The notes under the pieces were generated by a model. The model saw only the letters and a program-made list of their open reading frames with translations, had not been told where the DNA came from and ran no database searches. Below are positions 43,670-52,530 of a stretch of 64,000 nt of DNA, in pieces; position 1 is the stretch's first letter, and every line of letters begins with the position of its first letter. Position numbers and translations under genes: made by a program. This stretch comes from Pararhodobacter zhoushanensis (GTDB taxonomy: Bacteria; Pseudomonadota; Alphaproteobacteria; Rhodobacterales; Rhodobacteraceae): positions 767,001 through 831,000 of the forward strand of contig NZ_JAPDFL010000001.1 of NCBI RefSeq assembly GCF_025949695.1, given 5' to 3'.

Positions 43670-44388
43670 GGCCGCCGCCCTTGGCCGTGGATCAAGGCGA
43701 TCGAGAAATAGGGCGCGGTGTCGACCTCGGCCAGCGGCACGACCCGCTGGTCGGGCATGGCGGCGTATTCCACCAGCCACGCGTCGTCCATCCGGCCTGC
43801 CTGCTCGGTCGCGCGTTTGAGTTTGCTCAGGTTCTGGCCGATCTTCATCACCACCAGCGCATCGGTCGAGGCGATCCGCGCGGTCAGCGCCGCCTCGCGC
43901 AGGGTCGCGGGGACCACGGTCATCACGTCATCGCCCCAGGTGATCGGCGTGCCGGTCGCGGACCACGCCGCCGACATGCCGGTGATGCCGGGCACCACGG
44001 CGACGGGCACATGCGGTCGCAGGCGGGTGTAGAGGTGCATGAACGAGCCGTAGAAAAACGGATCGCCCTCGGCCAGCACCACAACATCCTCGCCGCCTTC
44101 GGCCAGCGCGCGCAGGGGGGCGGCGACGTCTTCGTAGAAGGCGGCCAGCGTTTCGGCGTAGCGGGGATCAGACAGCGGGATTTCGGTCGTGACCGGGTAG
44201 TCCATGGGATATTCCGTCACGTCGTCGCGCAGCATCCCCTCGACGATGCGCCGCGCCTGTCCCGGTTTGCCCGCCTTGCGGAAATAGGCGACGTGGCGGG
44301 CGGCGCGGACCAGACGGTCGGCGCGCACGCTCATCAGATCGGGCGAGCCGGGGCCAAGGCCGACGCCGTGAATAGTACCCGCCGTCAT
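43666..44388 (-). CDS. cobI: Precorrin-2 C20-methyltransferase
   Basis: 240 residues. It methylates precorrin-2 at C-20 to precorrin-3A. TIHGVGLGPGSPDLMSVRAD opens, the VVLAEGDPFFYGSFMHLYTR block and VVPGITGMSAAWSATGTPIT are CobI/CbiL hallmarks. ATGA overlaps link it to cobH (44385-44388) and cobJ (43666-43669). Confidence 0.94.
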   Translation of the reverse strand: MTAGTIHGVGLGPGSPDLMSVRADRLVRAARHVAYFRKAGKPGQARRIVEGMLRDDVTEYPMDYPVTTEIPLSDPRYAETLAAFYEDVAAPLRALAEGGEDVVVLAEGDPFFYGSFMHLYTRLRPHVPVAVVPGITGMSAAWSATGTPITWGDDVMTVVPATLREAALTARIASTDALVVMKIGQNLSKLKRATEQAGRMDDAWLVEYAAMPDQRVVPLAEVDTAPYFSIALIHGQGRRP

Positions 44389-45014
44389 TCCTTGCGGCTC
44401 GCGATGGCGTTGATCGCGGCGACGGTGATCGCCGAGCCGCCCAGACGCCCTTGCACGATGCAGCACGGCACCGGCTGATCGGCCCAGAGCGCGTCTTTAC
44501 TCTCCATCGCGCCGACAAAGCCGACCGGGCAGCCGATGATCGCCGCCGGGCGCGGGCAGGCCGGATCTTGCAGCATATTCAGCAGGTGGAACAGCGCGGT
44601 GGGGGCGTTGCCAATGGCGACGACCGCGCCTTCGAGATGCGGACGCCACAGTTCCAGCGCCGCCGCCGAGCGGGTGTTCGACATCTCTTTCGCCATCCCC
44701 ATCACGCGCGGGTCTTGCAGCGTGCAGATCACCGCGTTGTCGGCGGGCAGGCGGGGGCGGGTGACACCCTCGGACACCATGCGCGCATCGCACAGGATCG
44801 GGGCGCCGGCCTCAAGGGCTGCGCGCGCGGCTTGGGCGAAACCGGGCGAGAAGCGGATGAACTTCTCCAGCCCCACCATCCCGGCGGCATGGATCATGCG
44901 CACGGCGATGGGTTCGTGATCGGCGTCAAAGGCGCTCAGATCGGCCTCGGCCCGGATCATGGCAAAGGACTGCAGATAAATCGCGGCCCCGTCGGTTTCA
45001 TAGGTGTAAGTCAT
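44385..45014 (-). CDS. cobH: Precorrin-8X methylmutase
   Basis: 209 residues. It moves the methyl from C-11 to C-12 to make hydrogenobyrinic acid. AVRMIHAAGMVGLEKFIRFS contains the catalytic-His region, ILCDARMVSEGVTR and ALWADQPVPCC near the end are typical, and PAAIIGCPVGFVGAMESKDA is the conserved middle block. It starts immediately after the cobG stop. Confidence 0.94.
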   Translation of the reverse strand: MTYTYETDGAAIYLQSFAMIRAEADLSAFDADHEPIAVRMIHAAGMVGLEKFIRFSPGFAQAARAALEAGAPILCDARMVSEGVTRPRLPADNAVICTLQDPRVMGMAKEMSNTRSAAALELWRPHLEGAVVAIGNAPTALFHLLNMLQDPACPRPAAIIGCPVGFVGAMESKDALWADQPVPCCIVQGRLGGSAITVAAINAIASRKE

Positions 45015-46143
45015 TCAGACGGCTCCGAAATGGGCAAGCACCTGCGCGGCGCTGAGGTCTTTGAGCACGGGGGTATCCCCGGCGCGGGCGTGGGTGGCAA
45101 GGCTATAGCGGCCGTTTTCGCCGGTCAGCACCAGATCGGTAGGGCCGGGGCGGGCGCAGCCTTTGGCGCAGCCGCTGACGTGCAGGCGATTGACGACATG
45201 GGGGGCAAGGGCAAGGGCCAGCGCGCGGGTTTCCACGCTGGCCTGCGGGCAAAAGGGCGCGCCGGGGCAGGCATCGACCCGCAGCTCGGGCGCTTCGGGT
45301 GACCAGCTGAGACCGGCGCGGGGGCCGGGGCTCGCATCGAGCAACACGATGGTACGCCACGGGGTGAGGCGCAGGGCAGTGGCCTGCGAGTCGGTCAGCG
45401 CGCGGGCCAGATCGGCGGCGCGGATCTGACCAAAAGCGCAGCCCTGCACTGCGCCCAAGCTGTGCGGACCGGGGCGCAGCGAGATCGCGGCGCGGGGCGG
45501 GGGCGATGGTGCCCTCGGCCCAGCCGGGAAGCGGCGCGCTGTGGCGGGCCATGCGCCCGGCCTGCAGGCCGCCGCTGTCGACAAACCAGTGGCACAGGCG
45601 GATCAGCGGGTCGATTTCGCTGCCCGGCATCAGGGCAAGACCCAGCGCGCGACCGTCTGCGCGCAGGATCAGCCGGCGGTCGCTGCCGCGCTCGATGCGG
45701 AAATCGGCGGAGGTGTCGCGCAGCACGGGGCCAGAGCCCGCGTCGATGGCGAAGCCCATCTTGGGCGGCAGGACAGGCAGTTCCGCCAGCCGGGCCAGCA
45801 GTTCCAGCGTCAGGCGGTGGGTGTCGTCCTGCGCGGTCCATGTCGGGGCAACAACGATGTTGCGGCGCGTCTCGGTGTCGGCATCTGCGTCGAGCAGGCC
45901 CAGCGACTCAAGATCAGCCATCAGCGCGGGCCATGCGGTCTCACTCACGCCCCGGATCTGCACATTCGCGCGGTTGGTGACGTCGAGCAGCCCCGCGCCG
46001 TGGGTTTCAGCCGCCGCGCACAGGCCCAGCGCCTGAGCCAAGGAGAACTCGCCCAGCCGCGGCCGCACGCGGACGACATAGCCATCGCCCGACATCATCG
46101 GGCGATGCGCGCCCGGGCACCAGCCTTTGATGTCATAACTCAT
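45015..46143 (-). pseudogene. cobG: Precorrin-3B synthase, frameshifted
   Basis: CobG is an O2-dependent, Fe-S/mononuclear-iron enzyme of the sulfite/nitrite reductase fold that makes precorrin-3B. The N-terminal part from the ATG at 46143 (SYDIKGWCPGAHRPMMSGDG) is in one frame to about 45505 (GWAEGTIAPAPR). The rest (RAAISLRPGPHSLGAVQGCA, ending VLAHFGAV) is in another frame to the stop at 45015. The span is 1129 bases, one more than a multiple of three. The slip lies in a C/G-run near 45491-45504. The Fe-S cysteines (ACPGAPFCPQ and GCAKGCARP) are in the second part. It is either a real lesion, a sequencing error or recoding. It is flanked by ATGA coupling with cobN. Confidence 0.85.
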
Positions 46144-49100
46144 GGGTTCAGCCCCGCCAGAATGGAGTTCCTGCGTGTGACCCACAGACCCGCCGCATGC
46201 AAGGCGGCAAAGCGGGCCTCCATCGCGGCCAGCGCCTGCGGGTTCTCGGCTTGCAAAAAGGCGCGGACGTCTTCGCGACCCAAAGTCGCCTCGTGGTAGA
46301 GGTCGATCAGCTGCGGCGGCACGGCAGCGGCGAGATGGGCGAACGCGCCGAGGTGGTCGAGCGTCGCGGCAATTTCAGCCCCGCCGCGAAAGCCGTGGTT
46401 CATCATGCCGTCCACCCAGACCGGGTTGGCGGCACGGGCGCGCACGACGCGGGCGATTTCCTCGGTCAGCGAGCGCGCACGGGGGTTGGCGGGGTCGCGG
46501 GCGTCGAGGTGGTAGAGCGCGGCGCTGCCGCCGGTGATCGCTTGTGCTGCGGCAAAGCCCGCCTCATGCGCGGCATAATCGGCGGCGAGCAGCAGGTCGG
46601 TTTCGGGCAGGTCTTGCAGGTGGACAAAGGCATCCGCCTGCGCGACGCGGGCGGCGATGCCAGTGCTGTCGCTGCCGTCGAGCGCGTGGGACGAGGCCTT
46701 GAGCCACGCCTCGCCCGCCGCGTGCCGGGCCTCATCGGTGTAGGTCTCGGGCGCGTCGCCCATGCCCAGCCCGTAGGTGCCGGGCGCGGGGCCATAGACG
46801 CGGGCCAGATCGTCGCGGCCGGCGTAGGGGTTCCAGTCGGGGGCCTCGTCGCGCGCGGCCAGCGCGCGGATCGCCTGACCGTAGAGCGCCGAAAGGTCGG
46901 GGAACACGTCGCGGAACAGGCCCGAGACGCGCAGGGTGACGTCCAGCCGGGGGCGGTCGAGTTCGGCGATGGGCAGGATTTCCACGCCGTTGACTCGGCC
47001 CGAGCCTTCATCCCACACCGGTTTCACGCCCAGAAGATGCAGCGCCATGGCGAATTCCTCGCCCGCCGTGCGCATTGTCGCGGACCCCCACAGATCCACC
47101 ACCAGCCCGCGCGGATAATCGCCGTGATCCTGCAAATGGCGGCGCACCAGTTCTTCGGCCAGTGTCACGCCCTGCGCATAAGCGGCGCGGGTCGGCACGG
47201 CGCGGGGGTCGGTGGTGAAGAGGTTGCGGCCAGTCGGCAGCACGTCCTTGCGCCCGCGCCACGGGCTGCCCGAGGGGCCGGGGGGCACGAAACGCCCGCT
47301 GAGCGCGGCCCGCAGGCCAGCGCGCTCGGATGCACCGTGATCGCCGGTGCCGAAGATATGCAGCCCCTCGCCGAACTGGCTTTCCTTCACATCGCAGACA
47401 AAGCGGTCGATGCGCGTGATCGCCTCGGCCAAGGAGGTCGCGCGGGTCAGGCCCAGCTCGTCCTCAAGCCCCAGCGCCTGCGCCTCGGTGCGGATCGAGG
47501 CTTGCAGCCGGTCGCGGCGCGCCGGGTCCAGACCGTCGGCGTTGGAGAATTCATCGAGCAACGCCTCCAGCTGCGCCATCCCCGCGCCCTGCTCGGCCAC
47601 GGCCATCGGCGGCGGGACGTGGCCAAGGGTCACGGCACCGATCCGGCGCTTGGCCTGCGCGGCCTCGCCGGGGTCGTTGACGATGAACGGATAGATCACG
47701 GGCAGGCCGCGGGTCAGCGCCTCGGGCCAGCAGGCGTCGGACAGGGCAACGGATTTGCCCGGCAGCCATTCCAGCGTGCCATGCGCGCCGATATGCACCA
47801 GCGCGTCGGCCTGCTGCTTGAGCCAGAGGTAGAAGGCGACATAGGCGTGGCGCGGGACGCGGGCGACATCGTGGTAATCGGCGTCGCGGGCGGTGACGAT
47901 GCCGCGCTCGGGCTGCAGGGCGATCAGGGCGTTTCCAGCGCGCAGGGCGGCGAAATGGAAGGCGCCGTCGACCAGGCTGTCGTCATCATCGGGGTCGCCC
48001 CACGCCAGATGGATCGCCTGTTGCAGCTTTTGCGGCAGCTTCGCCAGCGCGAGGCGGTAATCGAAGAGGGACCACTCGATGCGGGCGGTTTCCAGCGCGC
48101 GGGGATCGGCGGCGTCGATGGCGTAGCCCTGCGCACTCAGGTCTTGCAGGATCGCGCGGGTGCTTTCCAGCGCGTCGAGGCCGACGGCATGCGCCATCTG
48201 CCAGCCCTTGCCCGGATAGGTGCTGAGCACCAGCGCGGGGCGGCGATGGTGCGGCGCGGTCTGGCCCAGCGCGATCCAGCCGGTGACACGCGCCACCAGT
48301 GCCGCGATGCGCGGGGCCTCGGCGCGGTGCTGGACGCGGGCGAATTGCAGATCGGGGTCAGGGTCGGTCGCGTCCTTGAAGCTGACGACGCTGCCGAACA
48401 GCCGCCCGTCCACCTCGGGCAGAACCACATGCATGGCCAGATCGGCGGGCGACAAGCCGCGCTCGCCACTCTCCCAACCCTGACGCGGGTTGGTGGCCAG
48501 CGCGACCTGAAACACCGGCACCCCGGCGGCCTCAAGTGGTGTGCCGCCCTCACCCTGCGCGCTGAAGGCGGTGGCGTTGATCACCGCGACCGGGGCCAGC
48601 GCCTTGACCCAGCGCGCCAGCCAGCCGCGCGCTTGCGGGGCTTTGAGGGAAGGCGCGAACAGGCCGATCACGTCATAGCCCTGCGCCTCGAACGCCTGCG
48701 CGATGGCTTCCAGCGGCTCGGTATCGGCGGCGGTCAGATAGGCGCGGTAGAAGGTAAGGACGATCCGCGGGCGGGTGCCGAAGGACAGCGCGGCGGGGCA
48801 GTGCAGACCCTGCGCGGTCCAGCCGCCAACCTCGGGCAGCGCCCGGACGCCGCGCACGGGCGGCGCATAGAGACCACATGCCAGCGCGAATTGTTGCAGG
48901 GCCGCTTGCGCGGCCACCGCGCCGCCCTGATCGCACAGATGCTGCAACCGGCGCAGAGTGGACACCGGCAGCGTGCTGATCTCATCCAGACGCGGATCGG
49001 GGCGACCATCGGCGGGCAACACGGCCAGCGCGATGCCGTGGCGCGAGGCCAGCGCCTGCACCTGCTGCAACCCATAGGACCAATAGGGCACCCCACCGAT

Positions 49101-49358
49101 CAGCCGGATCAGGATGCCTTTGGCCCCCTGCAAAGTGCTGTCGACATAGGTATCGACCGAGAGCGGATGCTTGAGCGCCGCCAGATTGGCCAGCCGCAGC
49201 GAGGGCAGGTTTCCACCCGCGCGCCGCCACCCCGCCGCGAAAGCGCCAAGGTCAGAGTCCGAGAACGACAGCACCACAAGATCACCGGGCGTCTGGCCCA
49301 GATCCTGCGGCGTGGCGCTTTCCTCCAGCCCGTGACTTTCGCGGAAGATGACGTGCAT
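46140..49358 (-). CDS. cobN: Cobaltochelatase large subunit
   Basis: 1072-residue subunit of the ATP-dependent aerobic cobaltochelatase that inserts Co2+ into hydrogenobyrinic acid a,c-diamide with CobS and CobT (not in this window). Recognisable CobN/BchH blocks include HIGAHGTLEWLPGKSVALSD, the central metal-chelatase region, PTRAAYAQGVTLAEELVRRH, and VVDLWGSATMRTAGEEFAMA. The start at 49358 (MHVIFRESHG) lies seven bases after the cobW stop; an upstream extension would lie inside cobW. It is somewhat shorter than some CobN proteins (up to about 1275) but complete in motifs. Confidence 0.94.
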   Translation of the reverse strand: MHVIFRESHGLEESATPQDLGQTPGDLVVLSFSDSDLGAFAAGWRRAGGNLPSLRLANLAALKHPLSVDTYVDSTLQGAKGILIRLIGGVPYWSYGLQQVQALASRHGIALAVLPADGRPDPRLDEISTLPVSTLRRLQHLCDQGGAVAAQAALQQFALACGLYAPPVRGVRALPEVGGWTAQGLHCPAALSFGTRPRIVLTFYRAYLTAADTEPLEAIAQAFEAQGYDVIGLFAPSLKAPQARGWLARWVKALAPVAVINATAFSAQGEGGTPLEAAGVPVFQVALATNPRQGWESGERGLSPADLAMHVVLPEVDGRLFGSVVSFKDATDPDPDLQFARVQHRAEAPRIAALVARVTGWIALGQTAPHHRRPALVLSTYPGKGWQMAHAVGLDALESTRAILQDLSAQGYAIDAADPRALETARIEWSLFDYRLALAKLPQKLQQAIHLAWGDPDDDDSLVDGAFHFAALRAGNALIALQPERGIVTARDADYHDVARVPRHAYVAFYLWLKQQADALVHIGAHGTLEWLPGKSVALSDACWPEALTRGLPVIYPFIVNDPGEAAQAKRRIGAVTLGHVPPPMAVAEQGAGMAQLEALLDEFSNADGLDPARRDRLQASIRTEAQALGLEDELGLTRATSLAEAITRIDRFVCDVKESQFGEGLHIFGTGDHGASERAGLRAALSGRFVPPGPSGSPWRGRKDVLPTGRNLFTTDPRAVPTRAAYAQGVTLAEELVRRHLQDHGDYPRGLVVDLWGSATMRTAGEEFAMALHLLGVKPVWDEGSGRVNGVEILPIAELDRPRLDVTLRVSGLFRDVFPDLSALYGQAIRALAARDEAPDWNPYAGRDDLARVYGPAPGTYGLGMGDAPETYTDEARHAAGEAWLKASSHALDGSDSTGIAARVAQADAFVHLQDLPETDLLLAADYAAHEAGFAAAQAITGGSAALYHLDARDPANPRARSLTEEIARVVRARAANPVWVDGMMNHGFRGGAEIAATLDHLGAFAHLAAAVPPQLIDLYHEATLGREDVRAFLQAENPQALAAMEARFAALHAAGLWVTRRNSILAGLNP

Positions 49359-49365
49359 CGCGGTG

Positions 49366-50403
49366 TCAGACCCCCAGCGCGGCCTTGATGGCAGCGGCGT
49401 CGATGCGGTCATGTTCGGCGATGACCACCAGCTGCGTGACGCGCGGCTCACCGGCTTTCCACGGGCGGTCGAACTGGTGACGCACCCGCGCCCCCACCGC
49501 CTGCACCAGCGCGCGCATCGGCTTGCCAGCGACGGCAACGTAGCCTTTGACGCGCAGGATATCGAGATCGCGGGCCATCGCCTCGATCTTCACGGCCAGC
49601 GCGGGCAGATCGGCAATCTCGCCCATCTCGACCACAACCGTGTCGAAATCATCATGCTCGTGGTCGTCATGGCCATCGTGATGCGAGGGGCGGGCGGCCA
49701 GATCATCCTCGGCGGCGGCATTGAGGCCCAGAATGACGCGGGCATCGACGATGCCCTCGGTCACCTCGACCACCGGCAGCGGGCGCGGGGCCTCGGCGGC
49801 GATCACCGCGCGGGCTTTGGCGACGCCCTCGGGACCGGCCAGATCGGCCTTGGTCAGCAAGATGACATCGGCGCAGGAGATCTGATCCTCGAACACCTCG
49901 CTCAAGGGCGTTTCATGGTCGATGCTGTCGTCGGCGGCGCGCTGGGCCTCGACCGCGGCCAGATCGGGGGCGAAACGACCCGCGGCAACAGCCTCGGCAT
50001 CGGCCAGCGCGATCACGCCATCGACGGTGATGCGCGAGCGGATCGCGGGCCAGTCGAAGGCCTTGAGCAGGGGCTTGGGCAGAGCCAGACCCGAGGTTTC
50101 GATCAGGATGTGATCGGGCGGCGGGGTCATGGCCAGCAAGGCCTCGACCGTGGGCACGAAATCATCGGCGACGGTGCAGCAGATGCAGCCATTCGACAGC
50201 TCGACGATGTTCTCCGCCGGACAATCGGGGATCGCGCAGGATTTCAGGATCTCGCCATCAACGCCCAAAGTGCCGAACTCATTGACCACCACGGCCAGAC
50301 GCAGACCGCCCGCGTTGCGGATCAGATGCGAAATCAGCGTGGTCTTGCCTGACCCGAGAAAGCCGGTGATGACGGTGACGGGGGTTTTGTTCAGCGTGGA
50401 CAT
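49366..50403 (-). CDS. cobW: Cobalamin biosynthesis GTPase / metallochaperone CobW
   Basis: 345 residues, G3E-family P-loop GTPase thought to hand Co2+ to the CobNST chelatase. Walker A is TGFLGSGKTT, metal site NGCICCTVAD (C-x-C-C), guanine motif LLTKADLA, and Walker B region ILIETSGLALP. A His/Asp-rich insert (RPSHHDGHDDHEHDDFD, around residue 245) precedes the CobW C-terminal domain. It abuts the DUF1636 gene upstream with no gap and precedes cobN by seven bases. Confidence 0.94.
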   Translation of the reverse strand: MSTLNKTPVTVITGFLGSGKTTLISHLIRNAGGLRLAVVVNEFGTLGVDGEILKSCAIPDCPAENIVELSNGCICCTVADDFVPTVEALLAMTPPPDHILIETSGLALPKPLLKAFDWPAIRSRITVDGVIALADAEAVAAGRFAPDLAAVEAQRAADDSIDHETPLSEVFEDQISCADVILLTKADLAGPEGVAKARAVIAAEAPRPLPVVEVTEGIVDARVILGLNAAAEDDLAARPSHHDGHDDHEHDDFDTVVVEMGEIADLPALAVKIEAMARDLDILRVKGYVAVAGKPMRALVQAVGARVRHQFDRPWKAGEPRVTQLVVIAEHDRIDAAAIKAALGV

Positions 50404-50760
50404 TCAGGCCTCCAGAGGGGGAATTCGGGCAATGCAGTTCTTGCGGAAATGCTCGGGGCGTTCGCGCCAGGGCACCAGCCCATCGGCGCTGGCGTGGTAT
50501 TTGGCGGCACCCTCGGCGACGGTGTCGGCCTGCTCGGGCGCGAGATTGCCGTAGATATAGGTCCACCGACCGGGCGCGCGCAGGGCGACGGTGCAGCCGC
50601 GCGAGCAGTTGGACAGACACTCGGTCTGGCGCAGGGTGATGCCCTCGGGCAACTGACCCGCCAGGGCATCGGCCAGTTGCTGGCCGGGGCGGGGCGCATC
50701 GGGGTTCATCCCCTCACGCTTGCAGGTCACGCAGACCAAAAGTTCGACCGTCTCGGCCAT
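50404..50760 (-). CDS. DUF1636 metal-binding (2Fe-2S ferredoxin-like) protein, second copy
   Basis: 118 residues, same family as 37382-37699: ELLVCVTCKREGMNPDAPRP and TECLSNCSRGCTVALRAPGR hold the cysteines. It is the first gene after the riboswitch and abuts cobW. AAAGGAG precedes two ATGs (50763, 50760); spacing favours 50760. An Fe-S or cobalt role in corrin synthesis is inferred from context only. Confidence 0.87.
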   Translation of the reverse strand: MAETVELLVCVTCKREGMNPDAPRPGQQLADALAGQLPEGITLRQTECLSNCSRGCTVALRAPGRWTYIYGNLAPEQADTVAEGAAKYHASADGLVPWRERPEHFRKNCIARIPPLEA

Positions 50761-50837
50761 CATGCTCCTTTGCGGGGTATGCGGGGGCGGCAGGCCGAAC
50801 CCGTCGCCAGAACACCCCGTCCGGCTGGTATCGTCAC

Positions 50838-51003
50838 GGCTGGCAGGTCTCCCGGCTTGCGAAGTTCGGGGATCTGGCCCCCGGCGGCGGCCCGCCTTCC
50901 CGGCGCAAAGGCCAGTGGCATTGGGCAACCTCTTCGGTCACGGTCGCGGGGGCGGCTGCGCTTTGGGGTTGACCCCCGGACGCATTCCCTTTTCACCTGT
51001 CAG
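50838..51003 (-). ncRNA. Cobalamin riboswitch controlling the DUF1636-cobW-cobN-cobGHIJ operon
   Basis: Minus-strand landmarks in order: CAGGTGAAAAGGGAATGCG, GCCGCCCCCGCGACCGTGA, ATGCCACTGGCC (50920-50911 region) and the B12 box AGCCGGGAGACCTGCC at 50857-50842. It lies 78 bases upstream of the DUF1636 start. Confidence 0.93.
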
Positions 51004-51069
51004 ATGACAGGCACCAGCCCGCTGGACATGCGCTGCGGGGACAAACGAGTCAAGCAAGGAAGCGACCGG

Positions 51070-51690
51070 ATGAACAGCGAGGGCGACGGCGAGGCCGATA
51101 AACACAAGGCGAAGATGCAAAAGATCAAGGCGGCGCGCGACCGGATGAATGAAGACCGGCAGGGCGAGAAGGGCCTGATCATCGTCCATACGGGACCGGG
51201 CAAGGGGAAATCTTCGTCCGGGTTCGGCATGATCCTGCGCTCTATCGCGCATGGGATGCCCTGCGCGGTGGTGCAGTTCATCAAGGGCGCCTGGGATACC
51301 GGTGAGCGGCGGCTGCTGACCGAGCATTTCGGCGGGTTGTGCCAGTTTTATGCGATGGGCGAGGGCTTCACCTGGGAAACGCAGGACAAGGCCCGAGACA
51401 TCGCGGCGGCCCAGCGCGGGTGGGAGAAAGCGAAAGAGCTGATCCGCGACCCTTCGGTGCAGATGGTGCTGCTGGACGAGATCAACATCGCGCTGCGGTA
51501 TGAGTATCTGGATCTGGCCGAGGTTGTGGCGTTTCTGCGCGATGAGAAGCCCTTCATGACCCATGTGGTGCTGACCGGGCGCAACGCGAAACCCGAGTTG
51601 ATCGAGATCGCCGATCTGGTGACGGAAATGGCGGTGGTCAAACACCCGTTCCGCGCCGGGATCAAGGCGCAGGCGGGCGTTGAATTCTGA
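51070..51690 (+). CDS. cobO: Cob(I)yrinic acid a,c-diamide adenosyltransferase
   Basis: 206 residues, CobA/BtuR-type corrinoid adenosyltransferase. IIVHTGPGKGKSSSGFGMIL is the ATP-binding P-loop, GEGFTWETQDKARDI the conserved middle, and VLLDEINIALRYEYLD the Walker-B-like block. The start at 51070 has AAGGAAG upstream. The in-frame ATG at 51004 would add 22 residues without homology. It diverges from the second riboswitch with 66 bases between, which must hold both promoters. Confidence 0.94.
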   Translation: MNSEGDGEADKHKAKMQKIKAARDRMNEDRQGEKGLIIVHTGPGKGKSSSGFGMILRSIAHGMPCAVVQFIKGAWDTGERRLLTEHFGGLCQFYAMGEGFTWETQDKARDIAAAQRGWEKAKELIRDPSVQMVLLDEINIALRYEYLDLAEVVAFLRDEKPFMTHVVLTGRNAKPELIEIADLVTEMAVVKHPFRAGIKAQAGVEF

Positions 51691-51719
51691 AGTTTTTCGC
51701 CCTGTGGGCGACCGGGCAA

Positions 51720-51738
51720 GGGGGCGTCGCCCCCTCTT
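51720..51738 (+). terminator. Hairpin terminator after cobO
   Basis: GGGGGC-GTC-GCCCCC followed by TCTT, 29 bases after the cobO stop. A second short GGCC/GGCC pairing follows at about 51739-51751. Confidence 0.65.
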
Positions 51739-51760
51739 GGCCTGACGGCCAATTCACCCC

Positions 51761-51833
51761 CCAGGATATTTAGGGCATAAAGTTGCAGGGTTAACGGATC
51801 GTTAAGGCCCAACTTTATGCGTCAAATATCCAC
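51761..51833. repeat. Convergent pair of 3'-end motifs, copies 5 and 6
   Basis: Plus-strand copy at 51761-51785 (CCAGGATATTTAGGGC, then ATAAAGTTG) follows cobO. Minus-strand copy at 51810-51833 (GTGGATATTTGACGC, then ATAAAGTTG) follows the DUF1643 gene. Each points away from its gene. The two ends share CATAAAGTTG, so the pair forms an inverted repeat around TTAACG-GAT-CGTTAA. Confidence 0.6.
51791..51805. promoter_or_regulatory. CtrA-type TTAA-N7-TTAA box
   Basis: TTAACGGATCGTTAA matches the alphaproteobacterial CtrA consensus spacing. It lies between two convergent gene ends, which is odd for a regulator site, so it may be only the centre of an inverted repeat. Confidence 0.3.
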
Positions 51834-51841
51834 GGGGGTTT

Positions 51842-51868
51842 CCAAAGGGGAGCGTGCTCCCCCTTTGG
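51842..51868 (-). terminator. Large hairpin in the DUF1643 3' region
   Basis: CCAAAGGGG pairs with CCCCTTTGG around a GC-containing loop (minus strand). It is followed by GGAAACCCCCGTGGATATTT, the same order seen at 61955-62015. Confidence 0.6.
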
Positions 51869-51911
51869 CGAGGGGGTTCGGGGGCGAGCAGCCCCCCGGT
51901 CGCCCGGCGTG

Positions 51912-52415
51912 TCACCAGGGTTCCGGCTGGTGAGAATAGCTGATGTAGAGCGGATGCTTGGGATGCCCCGCAAGGCTGAGGCCGAGGTGCCAGAGCGGCT
52001 TGCCGGTCCCGCGCAGCAGCGCCTCCACCTGCGCGCCGCGCGCCAGATGGGCGCCGTGGGTGCCCCAGGCGCAGACGACTGTATCCGCCCAGGCGGCGCT
52101 TTCGGCGATGGCTGCGTCATTGCCCGGGCCGACCGGATCGTCCTGCGCCCGCATCACCTTCGGGTCCGTCGCGCGGTAGGCGAAGATGTTGCACACCCGG
52201 AACGCACCAAAGCCCAGCGCGCGCGCGCGGCGCTCGCAGCGCTCGACGGTGGGGTCATTCTGCACCTCGGTCGCGGTGGAAGGGTTGAGCATCACAAAGA
52301 GCACACGCCGCCCCTCTGGCGCCCAAGTCCGGGTCAGGGTGTAGCGGAATTTCTCGCAGGGCGAGTAGACGGCGGTTGAGGGCGCATCGCCCTTGGTATG
52401 CGTGCGGGTGATCAT
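51912..52415 (-). CDS. DUF1643 domain-containing protein
   Basis: 167 residues. The family core is RRVLFVMLNPSTATEVQNDP (NPSTA motif), then TVERCERRARALGFGAFRVC and NIFAYRATDPKVM, with WADTVVCAWGTHG toward the end. Soluble; function unknown. Divergent from tex; its 3' region carries hairpin and motif copy 6. Confidence 0.88.
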   Translation of the reverse strand: MITRTHTKGDAPSTAVYSPCEKFRYTLTRTWAPEGRRVLFVMLNPSTATEVQNDPTVERCERRARALGFGAFRVCNIFAYRATDPKVMRAQDDPVGPGNDAAIAESAAWADTVVCAWGTHGAHLARGAQVEALLRGTGKPLWHLGLSLAGHPKHPLYISYSHQPEPW

Positions 52416-52530
52416 GCGACGTTCATAGCGCAGCCCGGCGCCGGGCCGCCAGTCCCCGCTGAAAGGGGTTTCGGTTGCGCCGCCGCGCGGCTAAGTTCGC
52501 CGCCTGTTCCCCGATGAAAGGCCCGCCTCC

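Noticed and set aside
46197..49388. 1063-residue open frame on the plus strand, antisense to cobN
   Set aside because: Arg/Gln/His-rich composition with no domain; a shadow of GC-biased codon use. The other strand encodes a clear CobN.
51004..51690. Earlier ATG (51004) as the cobO start
   Set aside because: It would add 22 residues without homology and overlap the end of the riboswitch; 51070 has a better ribosome site.
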